Shown here: in pieces, positions 17,507 through 26,315 of the stretch
Numbering within the stretch: the first letter of the stretch is position 1
Layout: the number at the start of each line of letters is the position of its first letter
Assembly: GCF_011742875.1 (NCBI RefSeq)
Contig: NZ_JAAQTL010000001.1
Location: forward strand, 2,542,001-2,606,000
From: Luteibacter yeojuensis
GTDB lineage: Bacteria > Pseudomonadota > Gammaproteobacteria > Xanthomonadales > Rhodanobacteraceae
Direction: 5' to 3'
Length of the DNA stretch: 64,000 bases
The notes under the pieces: model-generated
What the model was told of the DNA's origin: nothing
What the model saw: only the letters and a program-made list of their open reading frames with translations
Database searches by the model: none
Program-made: the position numbers and the translations under genes

Positions 17507-17920
17507 ATGCCTAAGCACATCCTCGTCGGCTATGACAGCTCCGAAACCGCCCGGCGCGCCTGCCGGTTCGCCCTGGAACTGGCCGCCTGCGCCGGGGCAC
17601 GGGTGCATGTGGTCTCGGTCCTGCAGATCGAGAACGGGGCCGATACCTCGGCCCTCATGATGACCGAGAACGGCGAAGAACGGCTCGCCGCCCTGCGTGC
17701 GGAGGTGGCCGAACTCGATCCGGCGTCCCGCGTGGCGGTCGAGGTCGACCTCGTGCACGGCAGCCCCGGCGACGCCCTGCTGTCCTATGTCGCCCAGCAC
17801 GGCGTGGACCACATCGTGATCGGCCACACCGAGCGGGGCGCCCTGGCCCGCTGGCTGGTGGGGTCCACGTCCACGGACGTGCTGGCGAAGGCGCACGTGC
17901 CGGTGACGGTCGTGCGCTGA
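17507..17920 (+). CDS. Universal stress protein (UspA family)
   Basis: The 137-residue single-domain Usp starts MPKHILVGYDSSETARRACR. Its nucleotide-binding loop region reads IVIGHTERGALARWLVGSTS before VLAKAHVPVTVVR, matching the G-2x-G-9x-G-[ST] type of ATP-binding Usps in outline. The ATG at 17507 follows CAAGGA; an in-frame ATG at 17462 adds an unconserved leader. It precedes the ferritin-like gene in the same direction by 110 bases. Confidence 0.92.
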   Translation: MPKHILVGYDSSETARRACRFALELAACAGARVHVVSVLQIENGADTSALMMTENGEERLAALRAEVAELDPASRVAVEVDLVHGSPGDALLSYVAQHGVDHIVIGHTERGALARWLVGSTSTDVLAKAHVPVTVVR

Positions 17921-18030
17921 GCCCGCAAGAACGCGCCCCGCGACCCTTTTGATGCGCCGGGCGCCCGCCTTTGTCACAATCCTGCCATTGCCCAAGGGGG
18001 CGCACGACTCGAGACCGGGGAACATCAGCA

Positions 18031-18852
18031 GTGAGTTACGCCGTCACCTTGCCATGGACGCTCGAAACATTGGACCTCTCGCGGATCGACGTCGCGAAGG
18101 TCAGGGACAACGAGGACCTGTTCCTGCTGCTGTGCAGCTCGTCCTTCGTCGAAAGCGGATCCGACCTGTACACGCACAACCTCGTGGACCACTTCGCCGG
18201 CGACGACGAACTCCAGGGCTGGCTGCGCGACCATTGGGAGCATGAGGAACTGCAGCACGGCCGTGCCCTCGCGGCCTACGTCCGCCACGTGTGGCCCGAA
18301 TTCGACTGGGACACCGGCTTCGGCAACTTCTTCGCGCATTACGGCTCGGTCTGCACGTCCGAGGAACTGGAGCCGAACCGCGGGCTCGAACTGGCCGCGC
18401 GCTGCGTCGTCGAAACCGGCACGGCCAGCCTCTACCGCGCACTGAACGACGTGACCGACGAGCCTGTGCTCCGCGAACTCACCAATCGCATCAAGAGCGA
18501 CGAGGTGCGGCACTACAAGCACTTCTACCAGCACTTCCGCATCTACCGCCAGCGCGACGGCATCGGCCGGATCAGCACGTTCCGCACCCTGCTGAAGCGG
18601 CTGCGCGAGATCAAGAACGAAGACAGCGACATCGCGCTTCGCCACGTATTCAACGTGCGCTACCCGGACAAGGCACACGACGACGCCGAGTTCCGCCGCG
18701 TCACGTCGCGCGCGGAAGGACTGCTGAAGCGGCACATCCCCGCCGAGATGACGGTGAAGATGCTGCTGCGTCCGCTGGACCTCCCGCCGAAGGTGAACTC
18801 GATGCTGGAATGGCCGCTGACGCGGATCACCGAGAAGCTGTTCCTGCATTGA
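18031..18852 (+). CDS. Ferritin-like di-iron protein
   Basis: The 273-residue helical protein carries the di-iron pattern E41, E73-x-x-H76 (EHEELQHG), E129 (VVETGTASLY), and E158-x-x-H161 (SDEVRHYKH). The pattern fits a di-iron carboxylate oxygenase or oxidase of the ferritin-like superfamily; the substrate is unknown. The GTG at 18031 is chosen because GGGGA precedes it and the upstream 20 residues look unconserved. It converges on the lipoprotein gene. Confidence 0.8.
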   Translation: MSYAVTLPWTLETLDLSRIDVAKVRDNEDLFLLLCSSSFVESGSDLYTHNLVDHFAGDDELQGWLRDHWEHEELQHGRALAAYVRHVWPEFDWDTGFGNFFAHYGSVCTSEELEPNRGLELAARCVVETGTASLYRALNDVTDEPVLRELTNRIKSDEVRHYKHFYQHFRIYRQRDGIGRISTFRTLLKRLREIKNEDSDIALRHVFNVRYPDKAHDDAEFRRVTSRAEGLLKRHIPAEMTVKMLLRPLDLPPKVNSMLEWPLTRITEKLFLH

Positions 18853-18873
18853 AGCTCGACGGCGCGGAGTGCC

Positions 18874-19581
18874 TCACTTCTTCTTCGGCAACGGCGTCCA
18901 CTTCTCCGGATCGAAGCCACCCGTTTCGAAGAGGAGCGTGGTTTCGCCGCGGCTGATGGTCACCACGTCGATCGTCAGGCGCTTCGTCTTCGCGAGATCC
19001 TTCAGGAACTGCGCATCGTTGCGGAACAGCAGTGCCGGTTCGCCGGTGGGCGGACGGAAGGCCTTGATCGTCTTCGGCTTGCCGTCGAACGTGGCCTTCA
19101 GCGAACAGTCGCCCTTGCAGACGAAGCCTTTGCCGGTCGTGGCGTAGAGGAACACGCTCTGGCCCCAGGCCGTATGCCTGCGCAGGATGAGCCGCACCGT
19201 CTGCTCGCCGGTGGGGCGGCTCGACTGGATGGTGGCCGTGCTCTGCGTGCCGCCCTGCATCGGCGAGGTCTGGTACAGCCACAGGGCGCTCAGGCGCGCC
19301 TTCTCGCTCGCGGCCTTGTAGTTCGCCTCCATGGCGTCGAGGGTCTTCTTCACCTCGGCCGCCGCGGGCGTGTCGGGGTACTTATCCACGATCTCGTGGC
19401 CGATCTGCACCGCCGGGCCATCGTTGTGCAGTTTCAGCAGCTGCTGGTAGATCTCCAGCTTCTTGGCGGCTTCGTCGGCGCGCGTGTCCGGGGCGGGAGC
19501 CTGCGCGGCCTGCTGGTCCTGGGGCGACGAGCAGGCGGTGGCGAGCGCGGCGACGGCGATGAGGGTGGCGATACGGCGCAT
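18874..19581 (-). CDS. Probable lipoprotein of unknown function
   Basis: The 235-residue product starts MRRIATLIAVAALATACSSP, a signal peptide with a probable lipid-attachment cysteine at 17, though the residue three before it is alanine rather than leucine. The mature region begins with a proline/alanine-rich linker and a helical segment (YQQLLKLHNDGPAVQIGHEI), then a beta-rich part with a cysteine pair in FVCKGDCSLKATF. No enzyme motif was seen. Confidence 0.75.
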   Translation of the reverse strand: MRRIATLIAVAALATACSSPQDQQAAQAPAPDTRADEAAKKLEIYQQLLKLHNDGPAVQIGHEIVDKYPDTPAAAEVKKTLDAMEANYKAASEKARLSALWLYQTSPMQGGTQSTATIQSSRPTGEQTVRLILRRHTAWGQSVFLYATTGKGFVCKGDCSLKATFDGKPKTIKAFRPPTGEPALLFRNDAQFLKDLAKTKRLTIDVVTISRGETTLLFETGGFDPEKWTPLPKKK

Positions 19582-19689
19582 GATCTTGCGAACCCCTGAC
19601 GGAAAGGACCTAGCTTCCCCGATACGGCCACGCCGATCAAACACGCGACGCATGAGCGTAAAATCTGCGTAAATCCCCAAGGATCGCCG

Positions 19690-20949
19690 ATGTCGTCCTC
19701 GCCCCGGGAAGCAGGCTCGCTGCTTCGTCACCGCGCCTTCGTGCAGTTCTGGTTCGCCAAGAACGCCTCCAGTTTCGGGTTCCAGATGATGTCGGTGGCC
19801 GTCGGCTGGCAGGTCTACGAGATCACCCACCGCGCGCTCGACCTTGGCCTCATCGGCCTCGTGCAGTTCGTGCCGTCGGTGCTGCTGGCCCTCCCCGCCG
19901 GGCACGTGGCCGACCAGTTCGACCGTCGACGCATCGTCGCGGCGTGCCAGGCCGTGGAATGGATCGCCATCGCCTTGCTGGCCGTCTTCAGCCTGTCCGG
20001 ACACCTGACCGAGACCGGCATCCTCGCCCTGGTGTTCGTGGTCGGTGTCGCCAAGTCGTTCGAGTTCCCGGCGCTGCAATCGATGCTGCCGGCGCTCGTG
20101 CCGATCGAGGTGCTCCCACGCGCGATGGCGGCCAACGCGGCCGCAGGACAGGCCGCGATGATCGCCGGACCGGCGCTGGGCGGCCTTCTGTATGTCGCGG
20201 GCCCCGGCAGCGTGTACGGGGTGTCGGCCGTGCTCTACCTCGTCGCGCTGGTGCTGATCTCGCGGCTCGCCTATGACCACCAGCCACCGCGCCGGGAACC
20301 GGCGACGCTGAAGACGCTGTTCGCGGGCATTCACTTCATCCGCAACCGCCCCGCCGTGTTCGGCGTGATCTCCCTGGACCTCTTCGCCGTGCTGCTGGGC
20401 GGCGTCACCGCCCTCCTGCCCATTTTCGCGAAAGACATCCTGCACACGGGCCCCTGGGGCCTCGGCGTCCTGCGCGCCGCGCCTGCCGTGGGTGCCCTCC
20501 TGATGTCGGTGTGGCTCTCCCGTCGCTCCCTGGAGCGCCGGGTGGGGCCGATCATGTTCGCCTCGGTGGCGGGGTTCGGCGTGGCGACCCTGGTCTTCGC
20601 CATCTCGAACGTCCTCTGGCTCTCCGTGGTCGCCCTGTTCGCGCTCGGTGCGTTCGACATGGTGAGCATGGTGATCCGCGGCGCGCTGGTGCAACTGGAA
20701 ACGCCGGACGACATGCGCGGCCGGGTAAGCGCGGTCAATGCCATCTTCATCAACACCTCCAACCAGCTGGGCGAGTTCGAATCCGGCCTGCTCGCCGCCG
20801 CCGTGGGCGCGGTCAACGCGGCCCTGGTCGGCGGCATCGGCACCCTCGTCGTGGTCGGGCTGTGGATGTGGTGGTTCCCCTCCCTGCGGCGTCGCCAGGC
20901 CCTGGTCTCCGAGCCCGAGCCCATCGAAGGCGCGAGCGATACGATCTGA
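19690..20949 (+). CDS. MFS transporter, EntS-like (MFS_3)
   Basis: The 419-residue product has about twelve hydrophobic helices. The conserved MFS loop after helix 2 reads PAGHVADQFDRRRIV, and the later RGRVSAVNAIFINTSNQLGE segment is typical of EntS and related exporters. Family members export enterobactin or drugs; the substrate here is unknown. ATG at 19690 has AAGGATCGCCG ahead of it. Divergent from the lipoprotein gene. Confidence 0.9.
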   Translation: MSSSPREAGSLLRHRAFVQFWFAKNASSFGFQMMSVAVGWQVYEITHRALDLGLIGLVQFVPSVLLALPAGHVADQFDRRRIVAACQAVEWIAIALLAVFSLSGHLTETGILALVFVVGVAKSFEFPALQSMLPALVPIEVLPRAMAANAAAGQAAMIAGPALGGLLYVAGPGSVYGVSAVLYLVALVLISRLAYDHQPPRREPATLKTLFAGIHFIRNRPAVFGVISLDLFAVLLGGVTALLPIFAKDILHTGPWGLGVLRAAPAVGALLMSVWLSRRSLERRVGPIMFASVAGFGVATLVFAISNVLWLSVVALFALGAFDMVSMVIRGALVQLETPDDMRGRVSAVNAIFINTSNQLGEFESGLLAAAVGAVNAALVGGIGTLVVVGLWMWWFPSLRRRQALVSEPEPIEGASDTI

Positions 20950-21012
20950 CACAAGAAGCCGTAAGCATGTTATTAGGTGGACGTCTATACCTCCAAAGGG
21001 GAAGAAGCCACC

Positions 21013-22317
21013 ATGAAGCGACTGCTCGGTGTCCTGCTCTTCGGCCTGGTCGCGACGGCCTCCGTCGCGCACCAGGGTCCCGCCAGCCTCGATGAAGCGC
21101 TGGCCCAGGGTAAGCGCGAGCACAAGCCCGTGCTGGCCGACTTCCAGGCGGTGTGGTGTTACTCCTGCTACTTCATGGCGAGCCACGTCCTCAACGGCAA
21201 GGAGTGGGACGACCTGACGGACAAGGTCGTGTTCTACGAAGCGGACGCCGACAAGCCCGACGACAAGGCGTGGATGACGAAGCTCGGCGTCCACTTCCTG
21301 CCGACCTATGTGCTGATCGGCCCCGACGGCGAGGAGCTCGGCCGCATCCTCGCGGAGCGGCCGCGCAAGACCTTCTACGCCGAGGTGGCGGGCATCCTCT
21401 CCGGCGACGCGCGCCTCTCGAAACAGAAGGCCGATGCGGCGAAGGGCTCGCTTGCCGCCGTTGCCGACGTACTCGATACCTACCAGCTGCGCTACCAGGG
21501 CAGTGAAGGAATGGCCTGGTTCGACACGCTTCCGCCGATGGTGCGCAACGTGTCCGACAAGGACAAGCGCGTCGCGCTCGCGAAGCAGCGCCTGTTGCTC
21601 CTGCAGGCGAAGGACAGGAAGGACGCCCAGGGCATCGTCGACGCCGCCACGAAAGTACTGGCGGGGAAGATCGGCTGCAACCGCCCCTATGTACTCGGCG
21701 ACCTGCTCCGGGCCAGCACGTCCCGCGCGCCCGAGGCGAAACGCAGCCTGCTGGCACCGCAGAAAGCCGCCTACGACAGATTCCTCGCCTCGCAGGTATT
21801 CACCGCGACCCCGGCCTGCGCCGACCAGCGCAGCGCCGTGCTCGCCGCGGCGGATCTCGATGCGGCGCTTGGCGACGGTGCCGGCGAGAGGGCGGTGTTG
21901 CGCAAGGCGATCGACCTCAGCCGCTCGAAGCTGGCCGGGGACCTCCGCAGCGATCGCAATATCGCCGACAACCTGCGCGTCTACCTCGTGCGCGCGAAAG
22001 CCGATGGCGAACTGGACACGCTGGAGAAGCAGCTGATCGCCGCCTATCCGGAGGACTACGTCTACAACTACCGCTATGGCCGCCGCCTCGTGGAGAGCGG
22101 CAAGGCGGCGGAGGGCCTGCCCTACCTCGACGCGGCGGCAAAGAAGGCCTACGGCGCCAACCGCATCACCGTCGCCACGTACCAGGTAAGGGCATTGCGC
22201 GCCTTGAATCGCGACGACGAGGCGCGCAGGCGTGTCGCCGAGACCGTCGCACAGGAAGGCAAGGCATTCCCGGAGCAGGCGAAGAAACTGCAGGAGTCGC
22301 TCACGAGCGCAGGCTGA
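21013..22317 (+). CDS. Exported thioredoxin-fold protein with C-terminal helical repeats
   Basis: The 434-residue product has a signal peptide ending near TASVAH, a thioredoxin domain (about 25-140) with redox motif W48-C49-Y-S-C52 and the cis-proline strand FLPTYVLIGPDG, then about 280 residues of alpha-helical repeats of TPR style. The domain resembles the DsbD-gamma/thioredoxin-7 group, suggesting periplasmic thiol redox chemistry. ATG at 21013 is chosen for the signal peptide. A REP-like palindrome follows the gene. Confidence 0.85.
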   Translation: MKRLLGVLLFGLVATASVAHQGPASLDEALAQGKREHKPVLADFQAVWCYSCYFMASHVLNGKEWDDLTDKVVFYEADADKPDDKAWMTKLGVHFLPTYVLIGPDGEELGRILAERPRKTFYAEVAGILSGDARLSKQKADAAKGSLAAVADVLDTYQLRYQGSEGMAWFDTLPPMVRNVSDKDKRVALAKQRLLLLQAKDRKDAQGIVDAATKVLAGKIGCNRPYVLGDLLRASTSRAPEAKRSLLAPQKAAYDRFLASQVFTATPACADQRSAVLAAADLDAALGDGAGERAVLRKAIDLSRSKLAGDLRSDRNIADNLRVYLVRAKADGELDTLEKQLIAAYPEDYVYNYRYGRRLVESGKAAEGLPYLDAAAKKAYGANRITVATYQVRALRALNRDDEARRRVAETVAQEGKAFPEQAKKLQESLTSAG

Positions 22318-22326
22318 GCCTGCCTT

Positions 22327-22397
22327 GCAGGAGCCGCTACGACGGCGAGGGAACCCTGCCTCGAGGCGGTATCCCTCGCCGCCTCAGCGGCTCCTGC
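22327..22397. repeat. REP-like palindromic element 1
   Basis: Arms GCAGGAGCCGCT and AGCGGCTCCTGC enclose a second inner inverted pair (GGCGAGGGA/TCCCTCGCC). It starts 10 bases after the thioredoxin-fold gene stop. It shares the core of the elements at 22863, 26224, 32257 and 44851. Confidence 0.8.
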
Positions 22398-22519
22398 AGC
22401 AGCCTCGGCGGGCCGCGACACTGAATCGCGATTCAACCCGCCGGCCTCCATTTACGCGCTCCTCACGGGTTGGACCGCAAAGTCCGGAGCGTGTAACCAC
22501 GTAACAAGGGAGCCATCCG

Positions 22520-22849
22520 ATGAGTAGAAATCGCGAGTTCGCGCGCCAGGTCGAGAGCGCCGTCAACGGAGTCTCCGGACGCGTCCGTCATTACGCCGAT
22601 GAAGCCGCGAGCGCGGGCACCGACATGCTCGACCGCAGCCGCCGCATTACCGGCAAGTTTGCACGCAACGCCAACGGCAGCAACCAGCGCATCCGCTACA
22701 TGGCGGAAGACCTGGCCGACGAGGCGACCTACCAGTACCGCAAGATGCGTCGCCGCGTGCAGCGCCACCCTGGCGTGACCCTCGGTATCGCCGCCGCCGC
22801 GCTCGGCACGTTCCTGTTGATCCGTCACGCACTGCGCGACGACGACTGA
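22520..22849 (+). CDS. YqjD/ElaB-like (DUF883) inner-membrane protein
   Basis: The 109-residue product is a charged amphipathic helix followed by a C-terminal membrane segment (VTLGIAAAALGTFLLIRHAL). This is the YqjD/ElaB/YgaM layout; those proteins are C-tail-anchored and bind ribosomes in stationary-phase E. coli. The motif RRVQRHPGVTLGIAA before the membrane helix fits the family. ATG at 22520 has AAGGGAGCC upstream. REP-like elements flank the gene. Confidence 0.8.
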   Translation: MSRNREFARQVESAVNGVSGRVRHYADEAASAGTDMLDRSRRITGKFARNANGSNQRIRYMAEDLADEATYQYRKMRRRVQRHPGVTLGIAAAALGTFLLIRHALRDDD

Positions 22850-22862
22850 TATTCGCCAGTGC

Positions 22863-22934
22863 AGGAGCCGCTACAGCGGCGAGGAAACCTCGCGACGACC
22901 TCGCAAGATTGCCTTCGCCGCTGTAGCGGCTCCT
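22863..22934. repeat. REP-like palindromic element 2
   Basis: The left arm AGGAGCCGCTACAGCGGCGA and the right arm are perfect 20-bp inverted copies. The element sits between the convergent YqjD-like gene and the DUF4377 lipoprotein gene, so its hairpin may also protect or end both transcripts. Confidence 0.85.
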
Positions 22935-22946
22935 ACCTGTCTGCGC

Positions 22947-23279
22947 TTACTGCACGGGATGCTGCTCCACCACCTTGTCCACGTGCCAGCGCACGCGCGA
23001 CGCGTCCAGCGGCGGATTCTTCCTGTGGACCTCGGTGATCTTCAGCAGGTACTCGTTGCCCGGCTTCCAGTCGAAACCCTCCATCGGAACGTAACTGGCC
23101 TGCCAGGGATCGGTCGGCTGCTCGCGGTATTGCAGGCACTCCGTCTTCATGACGCCGTTCGTGCATGGCACCTTGGTGCCCGCGATATAGAGAAGCCGGG
23201 AACGCGAACCCTGGTCGGACGGGGCGGTGGCGCATCCGGCGAGGGTGAGGACGAAGGCGGCGAGGATGAACGGGCGCAT
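22947..23279 (-). CDS. DUF4377 lipoprotein
   Basis: The 110-residue product has a signal peptide with lipobox LAGC (C16). The mature domain has the DUF4377 pattern: VPCTNGVMKTECLQYRE with two cysteines, then PMEGFDWKPGNEYLLKI and NPPLDASRVRWHVDKVV. The domain is often found with META/HslJ proteins; its function is unknown. ATG at 23279 gives the lipoprotein signal. Confidence 0.82.
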   Translation of the reverse strand: MRPFILAAFVLTLAGCATAPSDQGSRSRLLYIAGTKVPCTNGVMKTECLQYREQPTDPWQASYVPMEGFDWKPGNEYLLKITEVHRKNPPLDASRVRWHVDKVVEQHPVQ

Positions 23280-23352
23280 GGCGTGGATCCGCGGTCGGGA
23301 ACAGGAAGAAAGACTTACCACCCCACCCATCGACGATGCGTGACGCGGAAAC

Positions 23353-23382
23353 GACGAAGGCCGGGATGGCCCGGCCTTCGTC
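23353..23382 (-). terminator. Intrinsic terminator of aceE
   Basis: A 13-bp perfect stem GACGAAGGCCGGG with an ATGG loop lies 20 bases after the aceE stop. There is no long T tract, so termination strength is uncertain. Confidence 0.7.
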
Positions 23383-23401
23383 ATGCTACACGCCCCGACG
23401 G

Positions 23402-26095
23402 TCAGACCGTCATCGGATTGGGCTTGTCCGTGTCCAGCTTGTAATCCTTGATGGCGCGGCTGACGTCCTTGGGGTTGACCTTGCCGTCCTTCGCCAGCGC
23501 GGCCAGCGCCGCGTGGGCGATCCAGTAGCGATCGACCTCGAAGTGGCTGCGCAGGTTGGCGCGCGTGTCGCTACGGCCGAAACCGTCGGTACCCAGCACC
23601 GTATACCGCATGCCGTCCGGCATGAAGGCACGGACCTGGTCGGCGAACTCGCGCACGTAATCGGTCGCGGCGATGGCCGGACCCTGGCGGTCGGCGAGCA
23701 GGCCGGTGATGTACGGCACGCGCTGCGGCGATTCCGGATGCAGGCGGTTCCAGCGCTCGGCGTCGAAGCCTTCGCGACGGACTTCCGAGAAGCTCGGCAC
23801 CGACCAGATGTCGGAGGTGACGCCGAAGTCCTTCTCCAGCAACTCGGCCGCCGCGATGACCTCGCGCAGGATGGTGCCGGAGCCCATCAGCTGCACGCGC
23901 GGCTCGTTCTTCTTCGCCTTGCCGCCGTCCTTGAACAGGTACATGCCCTTGACGATGCCTTCCTCGCTGCCCTTCGGCAGGTCGGGGTGGGCATAGTTCT
24001 CGTTCATGACGGTGATGTAGTAGTAGACGTCTTCCTGCTCCTGCATCATGCGGCGCGTGCCGTCCTGCAGGATCACGGCCAGTTCGTAGGAGAAGGTCGG
24101 GTCGTACGACACCACGTTCGGGATCGCGCCGGACAGCAGGTGCGAATGGCCGTCTTCATGCTGCAGGCCTTCGCCGTTCAGCGTCGTGCGGCCCGAGGTG
24201 CCGCCGATCAGGAAGCCGCGCGCCCGCATGTCGCCCGCGGCCCAGCAAAGGTCGCCGATGCGCTGGAAACCGAACATCGAGTAGTAGATGAAGAACGGCA
24301 GCATCGGCACGTTGCTGATGCTGTAGCTGGTACCCGCCGCGAGCCACGCGCTCATGCCGCCGGCCTCGCTGATGCCTTCCTGCAGCACCTGGCCCTTCTG
24401 GTCTTCGCGGTAGTACAGCAGCTGGTCGGCGTCCTGCGGACGGTACTTCTGGCCGAACGGCGCGTAGATGCCGATCTGACGGAACATGCCTTCCATGCCG
24501 AACGTGCGGGCCTCGTCGGCCACGATCGGCACGAGACGGGGACCGAGTTCCTTGTCGCGCAGCATGAGGTTCATGCCGCGGACGAGCGCCATGGTGGTCG
24601 AGATCTCGCGGTCGCCCGTACCCTTGGTGATCTGCTCGAAAGCCTCGAGCGCCGGCGCCTTGAACGACTGGTCGGCCTTCCGGCGGCGCTGCGGCAGCGA
24701 ACCGCCGAGCGCGCGACGACGCTCGAGCATGTACTGCACTTCTTCCGAGTCCTTGCCCGGATGGTAGTACGGCACCTCGTCCAGCTTGTCGTCCGGCACC
24801 GGGATGTTGAAGCGGTCGCGGAACGCGCGCACCGCGTCGGCGTCCATCTTCTTCTGGTTGTGCGCCGGGTTCTGCGATTCGCCGGCGGCACCCATGCCGT
24901 AGCCCTTCACCGTCTTGGCGAGGATCACGGTGGGCATGCCCTTGGTATTCACGGCCGCATGGTAGGCGGCGTAGACCTTGTGCGGATCGTGTCCGCCGCG
25001 GTTGAGGCGCCAGATGTCGTCGTCGGACATGTTGGCGACCAGGGCCGCCGTCTCCGGGTACTTGCCGAAGAACTTCTCGCGCGTGTAGGCGCCGCCGAAG
25101 GCCTTGCAAGCCTGGTATTCGCCGTCGACCGTTTCCATCATCAGCTGGCGCAGCTTGCCCGAGGTATCGCGGGCGATGAGCGGATCCCAGTAGCTGCCCC
25201 AGACGACCTTGATGGCATTCCAGCCGGCGCCGCGGAACACGCCTTCCAGTTCCTGGATGATCTTGCCGTTGCCGCGCACCGGACCGTCCAGGCGCTGCAG
25301 GTTGCAGTTGATGACGAAGATGAGGTTGTCGAGGCCTTCGCGCCCGGCCAGCGAGATCGCGCCCAGCGATTCCGGTTCGTCGGATTCGCCGTCGCCCATG
25401 AAACACCAGATCTTGCGATCGGTCTTCGGCATCAGGCCGCGGTGCTCGAGGTACTTCCAGAACTGCGCCTGGTAGATCGCCTGGATGGGACCGAGGCCCA
25501 TGGAGACGGTCGGCACCTGCCAGTAGTCCGGCATCAGGTAGGGGTGCGGATAGGACGAGAGGCCACGGCCCTTGCCCGCCACTTCCATGCGGAAGAGGTC
25601 CATCTGGTCTTCGCCCAGACGGCCTTCCAGGAACGAACGCGCATAGACGCCCGGCGCCGAATGGCCCTGGTGGAACACCAGGTCGCCCGGATGCTCGGCG
25701 CTGGGAGCGCGCCAGAAATGATTGAAGCCCACGTCGTACAGCGTGGCCGAGGAAGCGAAGCTGGAGATGTGGCCGCCGAGGTCGCCGGGCTTGCGGTTGG
25801 CGCGCACGACGGTGGCCAGGGCGTTCCAGCGGATCAGGGAGCGGATGCGCCATTCGATGGCGGCGTCGCCGGGGCTGCGCGCTTCCATGTGCGGCGGAAT
25901 CGTATTCAGGTATTCCGTGGTCGGGTCGAACGGCAGGTAGCCGCCCGCGCGACGGGTGGAATCCACCATCCGCTCCAGCAGGAAATGCGCGCGCTCGGTG
26001 CCGTCGTGATTGATGACGGCGTTGAGCGACTCGACCCATTCGCGGGTTTCGGTAGGGTCGAGGTCCTGGTTCAGGATGTCGTCGAACTGGTCCAT
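23402..26095 (-). CDS. aceE: Pyruvate dehydrogenase E1 component (homodimeric)
   Basis: The 897-residue product is the AceE-type thiamine-diphosphate decarboxylase that feeds acetyl groups to the E2 core. Full length begins MDQFDDILNQDLDPTETREW. The ThDP-binding GDG motif reads CFMGDGESDEPESLGAI near residue 230. The genes for E2 and E3 are not adjacent: a malic enzyme gene lies upstream and a lipoprotein downstream. An inverted repeat about 60-95 bases upstream of the start could be a regulator site. Confidence 0.98.
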   Translation of the reverse strand: MDQFDDILNQDLDPTETREWVESLNAVINHDGTERAHFLLERMVDSTRRAGGYLPFDPTTEYLNTIPPHMEARSPGDAAIEWRIRSLIRWNALATVVRANRKPGDLGGHISSFASSATLYDVGFNHFWRAPSAEHPGDLVFHQGHSAPGVYARSFLEGRLGEDQMDLFRMEVAGKGRGLSSYPHPYLMPDYWQVPTVSMGLGPIQAIYQAQFWKYLEHRGLMPKTDRKIWCFMGDGESDEPESLGAISLAGREGLDNLIFVINCNLQRLDGPVRGNGKIIQELEGVFRGAGWNAIKVVWGSYWDPLIARDTSGKLRQLMMETVDGEYQACKAFGGAYTREKFFGKYPETAALVANMSDDDIWRLNRGGHDPHKVYAAYHAAVNTKGMPTVILAKTVKGYGMGAAGESQNPAHNQKKMDADAVRAFRDRFNIPVPDDKLDEVPYYHPGKDSEEVQYMLERRRALGGSLPQRRRKADQSFKAPALEAFEQITKGTGDREISTTMALVRGMNLMLRDKELGPRLVPIVADEARTFGMEGMFRQIGIYAPFGQKYRPQDADQLLYYREDQKGQVLQEGISEAGGMSAWLAAGTSYSISNVPMLPFFIYYSMFGFQRIGDLCWAAGDMRARGFLIGGTSGRTTLNGEGLQHEDGHSHLLSGAIPNVVSYDPTFSYELAVILQDGTRRMMQEQEDVYYYITVMNENYAHPDLPKGSEEGIVKGMYLFKDGGKAKKNEPRVQLMGSGTILREVIAAAELLEKDFGVTSDIWSVPSFSEVRREGFDAERWNRLHPESPQRVPYITGLLADRQGPAIAATDYVREFADQVRAFMPDGMRYTVLGTDGFGRSDTRANLRSHFEVDRYWIAHAALAALAKDGKVNPKDVSRAIKDYKLDTDKPNPMTV

Positions 26096-26156
26096 GGATG
26101 CTCCGCTCGCGCGTAACGCGCGCTCATGGGGACTGAAGGGGGCCGCTGGGGTGGCG

Positions 26157-26189
26157 GGAAAACCTTTTCATGATAGCGCAAGGTTTTCC
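26157..26189. promoter_or_regulatory. Inverted repeat upstream of aceE, candidate operator
   Basis: Perfect 10-bp arms GGAAAACCTT and AAGGTTTTCC are separated by 13 bases, in the A/T-richer part of the aceE upstream region. The centre lies about 78 bases before the aceE ATG. It does not match the E. coli PdhR site that I know (ATTGGT-type). It might instead form a leader hairpin. Confidence 0.45.
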
Positions 26190-26223
26190 TACACGGCATT
26201 GGATCGTGTGAAACCGCACGATT

Positions 26224-26300
26224 CTGTGGGAGCCGAGGGGGAATCCACCTCACCGCTTCATCGCTTCGTTGGCTTCTCGCCGCTCTAGCGGCTCCCACAG
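26224..26300. repeat. REP-like palindromic element 3
   Basis: Perfect 12-bp arms CTGTGGGAGCCG and CGGCTCCCACAG bound the element, with an inner TCTCGCCGCTCTAGCGG half. It lies 16 bases beyond the maeB stop, between maeB and the aceE promoter region. Confidence 0.85.
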
Positions 26301-26315
26301 TATTATGCAGGAAAA

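Noticed and set aside
18874..21294. Minus-strand frame extending the lipoprotein to 806 codons
   Set aside because: The upstream part lies opposite the MFS transporter. The signal peptide start at 19581 is clear.
23336..26116. Plus-strand frame of 926 codons opposite aceE
   Set aside because: aceE is full length and highly conserved on the minus strand. The antisense product is low-complexity and resembles no family.
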